Source of the DNA: Amyelois transitella
Lineage: Eukaryota; Arthropoda; Insecta; Lepidoptera; Pyralidae
Length of the DNA: 64,000 bases
Direction of reading: 5' to 3'
Assembly (NCBI RefSeq): GCF_032362555.1
Contig: NC_083514.1
Coordinates: forward strand, 5,007,001-5,071,000
Made by a program: the position numbers and the translations under genes. Each line of letters opens with the position of its first letter. The stretch's first letter is position 1. This document shows, piece after piece, positions 12,480 to 23,514 of the stretch. The notes beneath the pieces were generated by a model. The model worked only from the letters and a program-made list of their open reading frames with translations, searched no databases and was not told the DNA's origin.

Positions 12480-15400
12480 CTATGATTGTAAAAGAGATAA
12501 TATATCTCCCAGCTTTGGCAGGACCACGTCTGGCAGAGGAGGCTTCTTCTCGTTACGTAACCGTTCAAGATCCTTGTTTGACGTCACGCCAGATAAAACC
12601 AGAAGGGTTTGAAAACCGCAACGGACACCAAACTCAATGTCTGTATTACATCTGAAAAGAAAGAAAACAAAATTTTTGTTCTACATATCAAACATAATGC
12701 AATATTAAAGTTATACTTATTATTTGTTATTTGATTTTTTAATATATTCGTGGTACAAAAGCTACAAAAATATTTTTTAAGAATATTCTTTTTTAGAGTT
12801 TCATTTATTGAGTTATCATGCCTGTTTGCCTGCATAATTCGTATAGAAATAAAATGTATCATAAACTTAAGGTTACCTGTCGCCTATCATTAAAGTTCTG
12901 GCAGGATCCAACCCACAAGATTCCAGAAACTTTCTGACATAATCATGAGGCTTGCCTAACACGAGTGCTTTCCTCTCAGAGCATGTCTCAACTGCTCTCA
13001 CTAAGGTGCCAGTTCCTGGTACAACTATGGACCCTCCTCTTGGGAATCTTTCATCTGTGTTCGTTGCTATGAACAAACACTCTTCAGAGGCAAGGTAGGA
13101 AGCTGCTTTCATGAACTTGGGATAGCTCACATGTTCATCAAAACCTACAATGACAGCTCCTACTTCCGGGTCCAAATCTGATGGCTGCATAGATTTGAAG
13201 TCTGGCTTGACAAGGTCAGGCTGAAATTTTTTAATTTAATTATCAAACAAGGTATATTAAAATTGTAGAACAAAATGTAGATATTGTTTTGTAAGTTTGT
13301 TATTGTTAAATAAAATTATTTATTTATTCTTTTATGGACAATAAAGCCCAACAATTTTAAATCAAATAATGTATTTTATTTGCAATATATTTTGAAACAC
13401 AAACAGGGAGCGGCGTAAAGCTGGTTCGCGACCGAGATGTATCAATCGAACGCAAGATAACACTTAGTGCTCATAATCTATAAATTTATCTTAACACTTT
13501 CATTATAAAATTAAATTTTGAACTTGGATTATTTATATTTATATAAACTTCTTCCCATGACTTATTCCAAATTATATTGGACATAATTCATTGAAATTTT
13601 TCACAACTATATGGATAAATACAATATATATATACCTACATATAATCACGTCAACATCCCTTGCGGGGTAGACAGAGTCAACAGTCTTGAAAATACTGAT
13701 AGGCCACATTCAGCTGTTTGACTTTATGATAGAATTGAGAGTCAGATATAGTGACAGGTTGCTAGCCTGTCGTCTAAAGGAAGAATCCCAAGTTTATAAG
13801 CCTATTCTATTAGCGTTTTACGATATCCATGGGAAAGAGATGGAGTGGTCCAATTTCTTTTTCTATTGGGGCCGGGAACCACGCGACACAACGACGAACT
13901 ACAGTTACGATTAATACAATCCATTGTTTTTAAAACATAAAACATTCAAATCACTATAAGTAATTTTTTTCAGAAACATAACAAAAAAGTTTAGATTAAA
14001 ATGTAAGGAATTTGAATTCGAATTTAAAACAATGACATGACGATTAATACAATCCATTATTTTAAATGCATAAAAAAACATTCAAAGTTATTTTTTTTGA
14101 GAAACATTAAAAATTATGGATTGAAATGTAAGGAATTTGAATTCAATTTTAATTTTATTTCATTTCGTAAAATTTTAACAAAAGAAATACAACTTACTCC
14201 AACACCAATGTGTCTAATCCCAACAGCTTTTAATTCCTCTGCAATGCCATTAGAACCCAACACATATACTTTTTTGGTGAATCCTATGCCTTTCAAATAG
14301 TGGGCAGCTAAATAAGCAGTTGATAAAATTTCTTCCTGAAAATTATTAAATTATACAATCAATCACAGAATGTGGTCTTTTGGTCTTCTCATTACTGTAG
14401 ACTTGAGTGTAGGAATGCTGCCTACATGATGAAAACCCTACCTAAGTGTCAGAAATTGTATAATATTTTGTTTTTTCATGTTATTAATAATTTTATGTAC
14501 TTTATCAAAATTAGATAACCGATTGGAAAGTGTGATTATGTTAAAAACATATACATGAAATAAATGAATATTTTTATTTCAATGTTTTTTTTGCTTGTGA
14601 GTTACCTTAATACATATTAATATGTACATGTATTTGTATATGATTATAATATTTAAAAACATATTGATTGTTATTATTATGACTTCTAGTTATTACGACG
14701 TAATATCACTGGTCCCTTGGGATTCTACTGTAGATAAATAAACAGATCTTTATCATTGGTCAGTAGTCATTTGGGAATCACTGTCTAAAAAACTTTGTAC
14801 TCTAGTATAACAGCCAAAAGCAGACCCAAGTTTCTTCCTGGAAGTGAGAGTACATAACACTCTTTTCTTATAAATGGAAGCATTTTAAGTCTTGGATAGT
14901 ATTTTTGTAGAAATATTAGTTTTCTGATATTTTTGCCCAAAACCATTTGTGTTTAAGTATTGATAATAATGTGTGGGCACCACCACGTCATTGGTGGCTT
15001 AGTAGTTAAAGCTATCAGTTTTTATGTTGGAGTATGCTGTTTCAAATCCCAGCAACAGACATTATTTTTCTTGGTTTTACTATTGTTTTAGTGGATTTTT
15101 AATATTTTTTGTTTTTACTACTTTTTATGGTTCTTGATGTCCACCAAGCATACATACATACATACATGTGGTCACGTCTATATCCCTTGCGGGGTAGACA
15201 GAGCCAACAAAAAGAATCCCAAGTTTGCAAGCCTATCCCTTAGTCGCCTTTTATGACATCCATGGGAAAGAGATGGAGTGGTCCTATTCTTTTTTGTATT
15301 GGTGCCGGCAACCACACGGCACCAAGTCCAAGTCCACCAAGCACAGCTCAGTTACCCAGGTACTATTCATAATTCAACAAATTCTTTAGATAAGATTGTA

Positions 15401-15811
15401 AAAATGCAATCCTAACTAAGGGGACAGAAATTTTTTGGTAAAATTAATAATGTAAATCCACACCTGTGATGCTATAAATCCCATCTGCTGAGCTTTAGCA
15501 GCAAAATCACTTCTAATTTTGGTGGAATTATTAGTGACATAAAATATTTTCTTGCCTAGCTTGCGGAAATAGTTCATAGCATCAGCTGATCCTTGGATGG
15601 CATTATTATCAATCCACAGGACACCTGGAATATTACACCAAATTTAAGACAGAAATATGTAACGCAACTTTACACTAAAAAATAAATTAATCGGTATAAT
15701 AGTTAAGTACTCACCATCACAATCACTTAAAACAGTATCGAAAGAATTCAAAAAATCTTGAATTTGATCTTTTGAAGCTTCTTGGAGATTATAAACTGAA
15801 GATTTGAACAT
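12480..15811 (-). CDS. PGP: HAD-family phosphoglycolate phosphatase / 4-nitrophenylphosphatase-like, complete, 5 exons
   Basis: Exons on the - strand are 15811-15715, 15624-15464, 14335-14198, 13220-12877 and 12651-12480. They total 912 nt, coding 303 residues with every junction in phase. HAD motif I is LSDCDGVLW (nucleophile Asp near residue 30), motif II is FYVTNNST, the motif III lysine lies in VLGKPHDY (about 220), and motif IV is [13 protein letters not shown] (about 243). This order, and the C2-type cap between motifs II and III, are those of the PGP/PDXP group, which removes phosphate from 2-phosphoglycolate, glycerol-3-phosphate or related damaged metabolites; the exact substrate cannot be read here. 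The start at 15811 is preferred, but an in-frame ATG at 15930 would add about 40 residues rich in Lys, Thr, Ser and Asn that could act as a mitochondrial presequence. All catalytic residues are present. Confidence 0.92.
13640..13889 (-). repeat. Family-H retroposon copy in PGP intron
   Basis: Nearly full-length reverse-strand copy, from the ataatcacgtc tail to the diverged head ggccgggaaccacgcgacac. It lies between PGP exons 3 and 4. Confidence 0.75.
15151..15322 (-). repeat. Family-H retroposon, internally deleted, with TSD
   Basis: The target-site duplication CCACCAAGCA is at 15141-15150 and 15334-15343. The middle of the element is missing (gagccaaca joins straight to aaagaatccc). An extra 11 bp (caagtccaagt, 15323-15333) sit between the hairpin head and the right duplication. 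In PGP intron 2. Confidence 0.8.
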
Positions 15812-16253
15812 TTTGAAAGTTCTATTATAATTTTTCGAATGCCTTGTAGTTATTGCATTACTAAAAAAATGGGTTTGAATATAAAAAGAGGCCTTGTAAT
15901 TATTAAGTAACGCCGTAAGAAGTTTGACCATTACTTTGTACGTTTTTAAGGAAAAGTTTATAGATAGCGACAAAAAGGAAGAAAAATAATAGATAGTCTC
16001 AATCAAAGAAAGCTTCCTGAATTGCCTTGTGCCGATTATGAAAATAGCTTGCAATGCAAGGCAGGAAATAAACGTCTGTCAAAATTGACAGTACTGACAT
16101 TGATATGACATTGAAAATTTGACCTAACTGGCAATCGGCGCATCCGACGACCATCAGGCGTCCGACAAATCCGACAACAGCACAGATTTAAAAACATTAT
16201 TTAAATCAACAGTAACTATTGTTCCCGGGAACGGTTTAAGACCAAAAAATACA

Positions 16254-16291
16254 ATGGTCTCGTACGAGTTCACATTGGTGACGAGGCAATA
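16254..16291 (+). CDS. Possible first exon of a divergent gene (weak)
   Basis: An ATG at 16254 encodes MVSYEFTLVTRQ and runs to a candidate donor (gtatgt at 16292). It lies about 440 bp upstream of the PGP start on the opposite strand, where a divergent partner would be expected. The peptide recalls the N-terminus of mitochondrial ribosomal protein bS6m, from memory only. No later exon could be found; the DNA beyond is filled with mobile elements, so the gene may be dead or the match chance. Confidence 0.2.
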
Positions 16292-16352
16292 GTATGTATG
16301 TCTAGGTATTTAGTTTGTGATTAATATCTAGCCCGGGACACCGGGATCCGAT

Positions 16353-16376
16353 GTATGCGCATAGCGCTAGTGTCGC
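16353..16376 (+). repeat. Left arm of a widely spaced 24-bp inverted repeat
   Basis: The exact reverse complement is at 20254-20277. Each arm contains the palindromes TATGCGCATA and TAGCGCTA. Confidence 0.85.
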
Positions 16377-16984
16377 CCGCCCCCTATTGACTACTTATGC
16401 CGCCATATTTTCGGACATGATTTAGGATATGGTTCGAAATAAATATGGCGACTACAAGTCATCAACACTAGATTCAAAGTTCACACTATCTCTCTTGTTT
16501 AATGTCCTTTTTAATCCTTCATTTCCCCACTATCTTCATGAAAATTTCTCGTTCCGTAAGATGGAGTCTTACTGAAGTGTACTTATATACCTAAGTTTAT
16601 ATACATATATATATATTATTTATGTATGTTTATCATTAATTAGTTTGTAATTAATTGAATGTTGTAACGCATCCTCAATGCTTTTAATCTACGCTGCCTC
16701 TTTGATTATGGATTTTCCTTTTTATTTTGGTAGACTGGAAGAAATCCCGAGTGGGATAACCATTCCCATTCCGCCATTTTACATTTTCTTCTATATCCAA
16801 TGACTGTTCTATTTTTGTTATATTTATTTTTATGTGCAATAAAGAGTTTACAAACAAACAATATTCATATTAATTAAACTATTTTAAATATATATGTATT
16901 AACTATGTAACTTATTTATTTATTTTATGTAGTATTTTATTAAGTAAGTACGTAAGGACCCAGACAATAATATAAAACAAAAAT

Positions 16985-19580
16985 TACTTATATAAGATAC
17001 ATAAATTTTTGTAATAATCTCATCAAAAAAATAAAACGCACTTATGAAAGGAAATTAATACGTCAGACAATCACAAATAACAAATTATTATGGAAAAACA
17101 TTAAATCACTTACATATAATAGCAAAATTAAAATCCCAAATCTAGAACTAAGAGAGCTAAAGTCAACACCAACTGAATCGGCAAACCACGTTAACAAATA
17201 CTTTTCAAATGTTGGAAATCAGCTATCAGGCGATATACTGTCGACTGTATCAAACAATGACACGTAAACAAATACGTACCTTTGCAGTCTTCCTGGTCAG
17301 ATCCAATCTTTCACTCTAATAAAAACAGACTTTGTGGAAGTTGCCTCTATTATTACAAATCTGAATCTGCCCCAGGATGGGACATTATCTCACCTCGATA
17401 TTTGCAATATATTAAGGATGAAATTGTGCCCACTATAGTTCATTTAATTAATCTTTGCTTTGAAAAGGGTACATTTCCATCGATACTTAAAGAGTCTATT
17501 ATTACTCCAATTCATAAGGGAGACTAGAGACGATATCAATAACTATAGACCTATGTCTGTTATAACAGTGTTGGCAAAAAAAATGGAAAAGTTACTAAAT
17601 AAAAGACTTCTAAATTACCTCGAGACTTACAACATACTCTCTGCCTCGCAGTTTGGTTTTAGAAGGGGTACTTCCACAGAAGATGCCGTGACTGCCCTGA
17701 CTACAACCACAACCATGATAACCAGAGATCGGAATATGTAGACAGATTTTATGTACTTGCATCACGAATTACAATAGAAAGCATAACATGGATAAGCCTC
17801 TTTTCCGGGATTCCATTTCAGTACTTACACTTACAGTAAACTACATTGTCCGCGGGTAACATAGAACTACAATTTACGTGAACGAAGTCGGGGGAAAACA
17901 GCTACCACTAATATTTTCTTCATCCCACTTGTAAAAATTCCGGAAAAAATCTTAATAATTTACAAATCCCGCAATCCCGGACGGAGGCATGTCCATATTA
18001 ATATATACGTTTCAGTTCATTGACCCCAATTCAATCTACCTATTCCGATCTTTACTGATAACTTAGATAAAAGCGTAAAATGTTTATCGTGTTTCATCGA
18101 CCCAAAAAAAGCATTTGACACCGTCTCTATTTCCATACTACTAACTAAGTTAGAAAAAATTGGCATTAGAGGTAAACAGTTGGCTATTTTCAAAGACTAT
18201 TTATCAAATCGGACTCAGAAAGTAAAGTTGGATGACTGCATCAGTGAAGGAGAAAACGTAATCTATGGCGTTCCCCAAGGAAGCGTACTTGGCCCAACCT
18301 TATTCCTATTTTATATAAACGACCTGTGCAACATGAAACTAAAGAATTCAAAAATTTTTACCTATGCAGACGATACGGCTAAAGTGTTCACTGGTCGAAA
18401 TTGGGAAATAGTACATCAAAATGCAGAAAAAGCTATAGAACAAGTCGCTACTTGGCTTAAAAATAATCTCCTTACTTTAAATTTAAGTAAAACTAACTAT
18501 GTATATAACAAAATACAGCCACCAGCTTTGACATGAAAATTCACTCCTGTGACAAAATTACTTATTGTAACTGTCCTTCTAGGTAGGTATATCTAAAGTA
18601 AATCATATTAAATATTTAGGTGTAGTGGTGGATCAATCTTTCTTGGTATCCCCAAATTGAGCAGCTATCTGGAAGACTGCGTAAATTTATTTGGATTATA
18701 GCAACTTGCGAATTATGTAAATAAAAATACGATTTACAAAATAAACATATTGGATGCTATTTATACAATACACTAACTTTAAATAAAATCGATGGTAAAA
18801 ATATGAAAAGAAACAAAAAACTATCAAACAAAAACGCAACGAAATTCATAGAAGACTCCGCGATTTCAAATTGCCGGGCGCTAGGTATGCTATTAGGAGA
18901 CAGGACCGTATTCTAGGGGCCGGACTCAGCAGAAACTTAAAAACGATAAAGCTATACTTAAAATAAAAATCTTTGAATATTAATATTATACAAATTTTAA
19001 ACTTAACCTAATACCCGCTACAAGACCCTTTGTCATATAGTACCAAAACATCTTCTTAATAGGATTTGTCTCTTTGGTACAGTCTGTGATAGTGTATTGT
19101 ATTCCAGTGTGGGGAGGAGCTTTGAAAACTAGATATCTGCAAATTGAAAGATCGCAACGAACCCTCCTGAAAGTTATGTATTTCAAGAAACGGAGATTCC
19201 CTACTATCTCTATCTATAAGGAAACTATATGTGTTGATGATGGTATTGAGAAGACATAAAAGCCTACTTTTTAATTCCTAAATTGCTGGGAGAAGAAGAA
19301 GAACAAAGTCCAGCACCTGTTCCCCTAACTAGGACTAAATTTGCTAAAATTCAGTACAACAATAGTTTCGCTAAATTGTATAATAAGATCAATACAGAAT
19401 TAAAAATATATAATAAAGCAGCACGTGAATGTAAATTATTAATAACACCGTGGTTACAAAAATTTAGCTATCACGAAATGGAGAACTTTATTAGATAAAA
19501 CTATACCTTGGTATTGATTCAGTTAAGTACTAGCAACTTATTTTCAAAAACTATTATTATTATTATTTTTCAAATAAGAT
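16985..19580 (+). pseudogene. Degraded non-LTR retrotransposon (LINE) reverse transcriptase
   Basis: About 2.6 kb of LINE pol sequence, broken by frameshifts and insertions. In order: a linker before the RT (frame through TESANHVNKYFSNVGNQL near 17170); the RT N-terminus (SAPGWDIISPRYLQ; FPSILKESIITPIHKG near 17370-17520); NNYRPMSVITVLAK and SASQFGFRRGTSTEDAV (17540-17700); FIDPKKAFDTVS (18090-18130); GVPQGSVLGPTLFLFYINDL (18267-18330); the catalytic YADDTA (18364); and a C-terminal SVIVYCIPVWGGALKTRYLQ (19080). The 3' end near 19575 has an (ATT)n tail. Motifs fit the CR1/Jockey-like group, clade not certain. Known breaks are near 17516, an inserted element at 17723-18057, and a scrambled stretch at 18770-19060. 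Confidence 0.88.
17723..18057. mobile_element. Short TIR element inserted in the LINE
   Basis: It interrupts the RT between FGFRRGTSTEDAV and FIDPKKAFDTVS. The ends carry AGATCGGAATA (17726-17736) and its exact reverse complement (18041-18051), with a further near-match inward. Flanking ATAAC (17718-17722 and 18058-18062, extendable to TGATAAC) is a likely target duplication. No coding capacity. The superfamily is unclear. Confidence 0.6.
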
Positions 19581-20253
19581 GTTACTACATGTTTTATGTA
19601 TAATAAATTTAAGTGTTCTATTATTGATTTAAGTAGTCCATACCTAAAAGTGGACTCCAACTACCATCTATTGTAAATGTGTTACCAAAATAAACCATTT
19701 TTTTTTATTTATTATACCCTAATGTCTGTTAGGTAAGCTGCCCACCTTTTATTATTGTCAATACCTTATATGAGACAGGTACAAATGAAATGAAAGTTGT
19801 TTTGATTTTCAAAGTGAAATTTTTTACTTACCTACTTTATTTATTTATTTTTCAGATGAAGACAATTTGAATTACCACAATTATTATGTTTTGCAAATTG
19901 CACTACTTCGGAAGCAGAAGTAGTAAATGCAAGAGAAACGCCTAAGGAGGACGGTACTGCGTGTTGCTGAAGCTTGCTCACTATCTGGAAAAGAAATATC
20001 TCGCTATACCATCTCCGCCAGATCGGTTATGTTGACTTTGACATTACCTTGAATCCTATTTTGGAAATAAATAAAATTTACGTACATAAATAATGCATAT
20101 TTATTTTATTTTTATAAAATGATAAATGTACAATACATAAGAGACCCTAGCAGCATCAGCTTGATACAGCAACAGCAGCTTCAGTAGGAACATCAATAGC
20201 TTGTCTTGCTTAGCTATCACACACTATACTACTACACATCACTAGTGACAGAT

Positions 20254-20277
20254 GCGACACTAGCGCTATGCGCATAC
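20254..20277 (-). repeat. Right arm of the 24-bp inverted repeat
   Basis: Exact reverse complement of 16353-16376, 3.9 kb away. The LINE relic lies between the arms. Confidence 0.85.
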
Positions 20278-20352
20278 AAAGGAACTAAACGGTGAATAGT
20301 ATCTCTATTTAGTTTGTGACGGTGAACGCAGTGAGTGACTTATAAACATTAA

Positions 20353-20882
20353 CACCCGTATTCATAAACAATACTATGAGTTCTCACAGTGTGCGTGGAT
20401 GCACAGGGTCCCATAAACCTATTCAGAGACAATACTTGACCGACGGTCGGCGCTATGCGTCACTTGAAATGAACGCACAGCTAAGGTTGCTTGCGAGCTG
20501 TATTAAGCAACGCATAGTGTCTATTGCCTATTATTTTCTGATGGTTAAGTTTACTGAACCTGAAGAAGGTGTAATTTTATCCATATTTATTACAAGTCCA
20601 CACAAGCAAAACTACCACAAAACAAAAACTTCGAACAATATTTATCGTATTTTATAGGTTATATTGACAATTGACAGATGTCAATCAGAAGCAGAGTGAA
20701 CTGCGTAACGTAAACGAACCAATCACAGAGCTTTAATCAACGCAATGCGTTCGCTTAGTCAAGTGTCGCTTGAGTATTGTTTACGAAATAGAATGCTTGC
20801 CATATGGAACGCATTGAGAAATGTCTTACTTCGCATAGTGCTGCTCCTTTGCTTAAACAAGTATTGTTTGTGAATACGGGTG
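20353..20882. mobile_element. MITE, PIF/Harbinger-like
   Basis: About 530 bp with terminal inverted repeats starting CACCCGTATTCAYAAACAAT (one variable base across roughly 23 bp), flanked by TAA on both sides (20350-20352 and 20883-20885). A three-base TWA duplication is typical of PIF/Harbinger elements. There is no transposase frame, so it is non-autonomous. Confidence 0.75.
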
Positions 20883-21284
20883 TAAAACTATATAATTTTT
20901 TTTTAAATATTTATGTACATCAAGGAAAATAATAATAAAACTTAAAGATAAATTCCGTAATCATTAACTTGTCTTCTCTTTTACTAACAATACCTACTTG
21001 TTGTGTTTGTACATTTGTTAACCTTCTCCTTTCAGATTGTATACCGTCCAATTTTGTAACTTCGTGTATCTTCAAACCATGACATTGGCAGAATCACCGA
21101 AAGTCCGGTGGAAGCCATAATATAGAAAAGAAAGAAAGAAAGAAAGTACAAGGGCACTGCTTATTTCTAGAGGAATTTCTTCCAGCAGGCCCACGACAGG
21201 TAGGTAAGTGTAAGAAAGGCATTGGCTTGTGTTCATTATATTTATAAACCTAAAACGTATTATCGTAAAATAACAAATCCACAT

Positions 21285-21485
21285 CCACACTAATAATAAA
21301 GAGGAAAGATTTGTATGTTTGTGTGGAATAAATTCAAAAACTACTGGTCCGATTTTGATAAAATTTGGCACAGATATAGAATAGACCTTCAAAAGTGACA
21401 TAGGCATAAATTTGTTTTGAAATAAATTAGTTTTCAGGTAGAAAAATATGTCCACCCGTGCGAAGCCGGGGCGGGCCGCTAGTAT
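21285..21485 (-). repeat. LINE-derived tail, CGGCTTCGCACGGGT type
   Basis: On the - strand it begins actagcggcccgccccggct and runs to taataataaag-like tail sequence. A related copy lies at 59110-59278. It sits upstream of the isomerase gene. Confidence 0.6.
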
Positions 21486-21819
21486 CAAATAAACAAACAT
21501 ACATGTACTACAATATAAATGACTAGTGGATGCGTCCCGACGACAACGACAGGTAGGTAGTGTTCTCTCATTCCTCTAATAAAACCTGATAAGGATTAAC
21601 TATCACGTAATAAATATATATGTGTATATCTGTGAATAATGAGTGTCCTATCTGTCTTTAGACATAATTTAAAAATATCTGTGAGATGTACCATGTAATT
21701 TACTTTGTTCCAGGACTTGCTATTATAGTATTCTGATTAAACAAGGACCTCCCACATCAATTTTGTTATTCATATCAAAGGCACAACTAAATTAAATAAG
21801 CGAGAACATTATCTACAAA

Positions 21820-22884
21820 ATGAGCTCGAACAAAAGTATCATTGAATACAGAAAAGGTTCTATTTTAATAGTGCAATACAACAACCCGAAGAGAAAAAAT
21901 GCCTTTAATTTAATTATGTATGATAGAGTTTCCGAAATCTTGAGAAGTGCAGCCGAGGATAGCAGTATATCTGCTGTAGTGCTTACAGGAACAGGTGATT
22001 TTTACAGTAGTGGCAATGATCTGGCCAACGTGAACGCAAATATGATGGATTTGATGAATGCTCTGAGAAAATTTATAAGGGCATTCATACTTTTCCCAAA
22101 AACTCTTATTGCTATAGTCAATGGCCCTGCAATTGGTATAGCTGCCACCACACTTGCTTTATGTGATCTAGTATTTGCTTCTGTAAATGTAAGTAACTTG
22201 GCATTCTATCATTCCTTCAACATTAGGTTTTTTTTAAAATTAATTTGTAAGGTAAATAATTATGAAAAAGTGTAACAATTTATCAAATATATAAAGTGTA
22301 ACTTCTAAAATACCATAACATTAATTTTGACAAAATTAATTGATTTTCACAGAACCAATTTTGAATAATTAGTTAATTTGATGAGTTATTTTTTATTCCT
22401 TATTATATATATTTCAGTCATATTTTTACACACCATTTGTTAAACTGGGTGTTGTTCCCGAGGGTTGCTCTTCACTTACATTCCCTAGAATAATGGGTGA
22501 TAGAAAGGTAAGTTTATTACAATAAGTCACTCCATGTTAAAAATGTTTCAACACATATCAATAGTATGATAAACAACAATTTTATCTTTGTAGGCACTGG
22601 AAATGTTACTGTTTAATCACAAAATGTATGCAGAAGAAGCATTGGCATGCGGTTTTGTTAATTTCATTTACAGTCCTGAAGAAGTTCAAGAAAAAGTTTG
22701 GAATGCAATTATTAAAGTATCAGAGTTATCATCAGAAACTGTTTCAAATGCGAAGAAACTGTTGAGAAATAATATCCAAGAACAATTACTGGAGACTAAT
22801 GACATAGAGTTAGAAGAAATTATTAGAATAAGAAGTGGAGGGAGAGTCACTGTTAAATTTGATTCCATTAAAAGCAGGTTATAG
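21820..22884 (+). CDS. ECI2: Enoyl-CoA delta isomerase 2-like, peroxisomal, complete, 3 exons
   Basis: Exons 21820-22188, 22418-22507 and 22594-22884 join in phase 0 and encode 249 residues. It is a crotonase-fold protein: the substrate pocket has FYSSGNDL (oxyanion loop, about residue 66) and AIVNGPAIGIAATTLALCDL (the second oxyanion region). The motif VVPEGCSSLTFPRIMG contains the catalytic glutamate position of the ECI2/PECI group. These enzymes shift cis or trans 3-enoyl-CoA to trans-2-enoyl-CoA so that unsaturated fatty acids can enter beta-oxidation. The protein ends in SRL, a variant of the SKL-type peroxisomal targeting signal, and has no mitochondrial presequence or ACBP domain, so a peroxisomal site is inferred. 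The ATG at 21820 is the first in frame. Confidence 0.9.
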
Positions 22885-23514
22885 TAGATTTAGTCTTTTT
22901 GTAATTTTTACCTGTGTTATAAGTCTTCTGGGGAGGTCTGTCTTTAATTAAATCTATCACAGCCATGGAGTTAACTATCATATTATACAGAAATTGCAAG
23001 AATTAAAACCTTTAAAGGTGTGGATAAGTTTTAATGACAAATCTTGATAGTCTTAAAAGTCTGTTGATAATGAGGCGAGAGAATGTTCATTTTTTGTACT
23101 TCAACTATGTATGTTGTACCTACTTTATTATTGTACAAATGTATTCTGATAGTAAAATATGTTCAGTACTTAAATATTTTCTTTATTTATAATTTGTAAT
23201 AACAATTTTAAATTCAAAACAATTTTACAAATTCGCAAGCTAAAACTTGGACCTAGTTACTTTTTAAATGGGTATTAATTTTGTCACCAGCTGAAAGTGT
23301 GATGATAAGCCATAAAATTATAAAGACACTTACTTGGGCATTTTTGATAAGTGTTGTGTACTCTTACATGAAATTTTACATTTAATAGAACTATGTTTTA
23401 ATTTTCACATACTTTCAACCTACTAGATTAATGAAATAAATCACGGCCATCGGGTAATAAACACTAGGAAATGATAATTTAACATTATTGTTTCTCAAGC
23501 ACAAAAGGCAAGAT
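22885..23514. other. Intergenic between ECI2-like and ATPase genes
   Basis: Both genes are on the + strand. The stretch holds the isomerase 3' UTR and the ATPase 5' flank. No further gene is seen. Confidence 0.5.
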
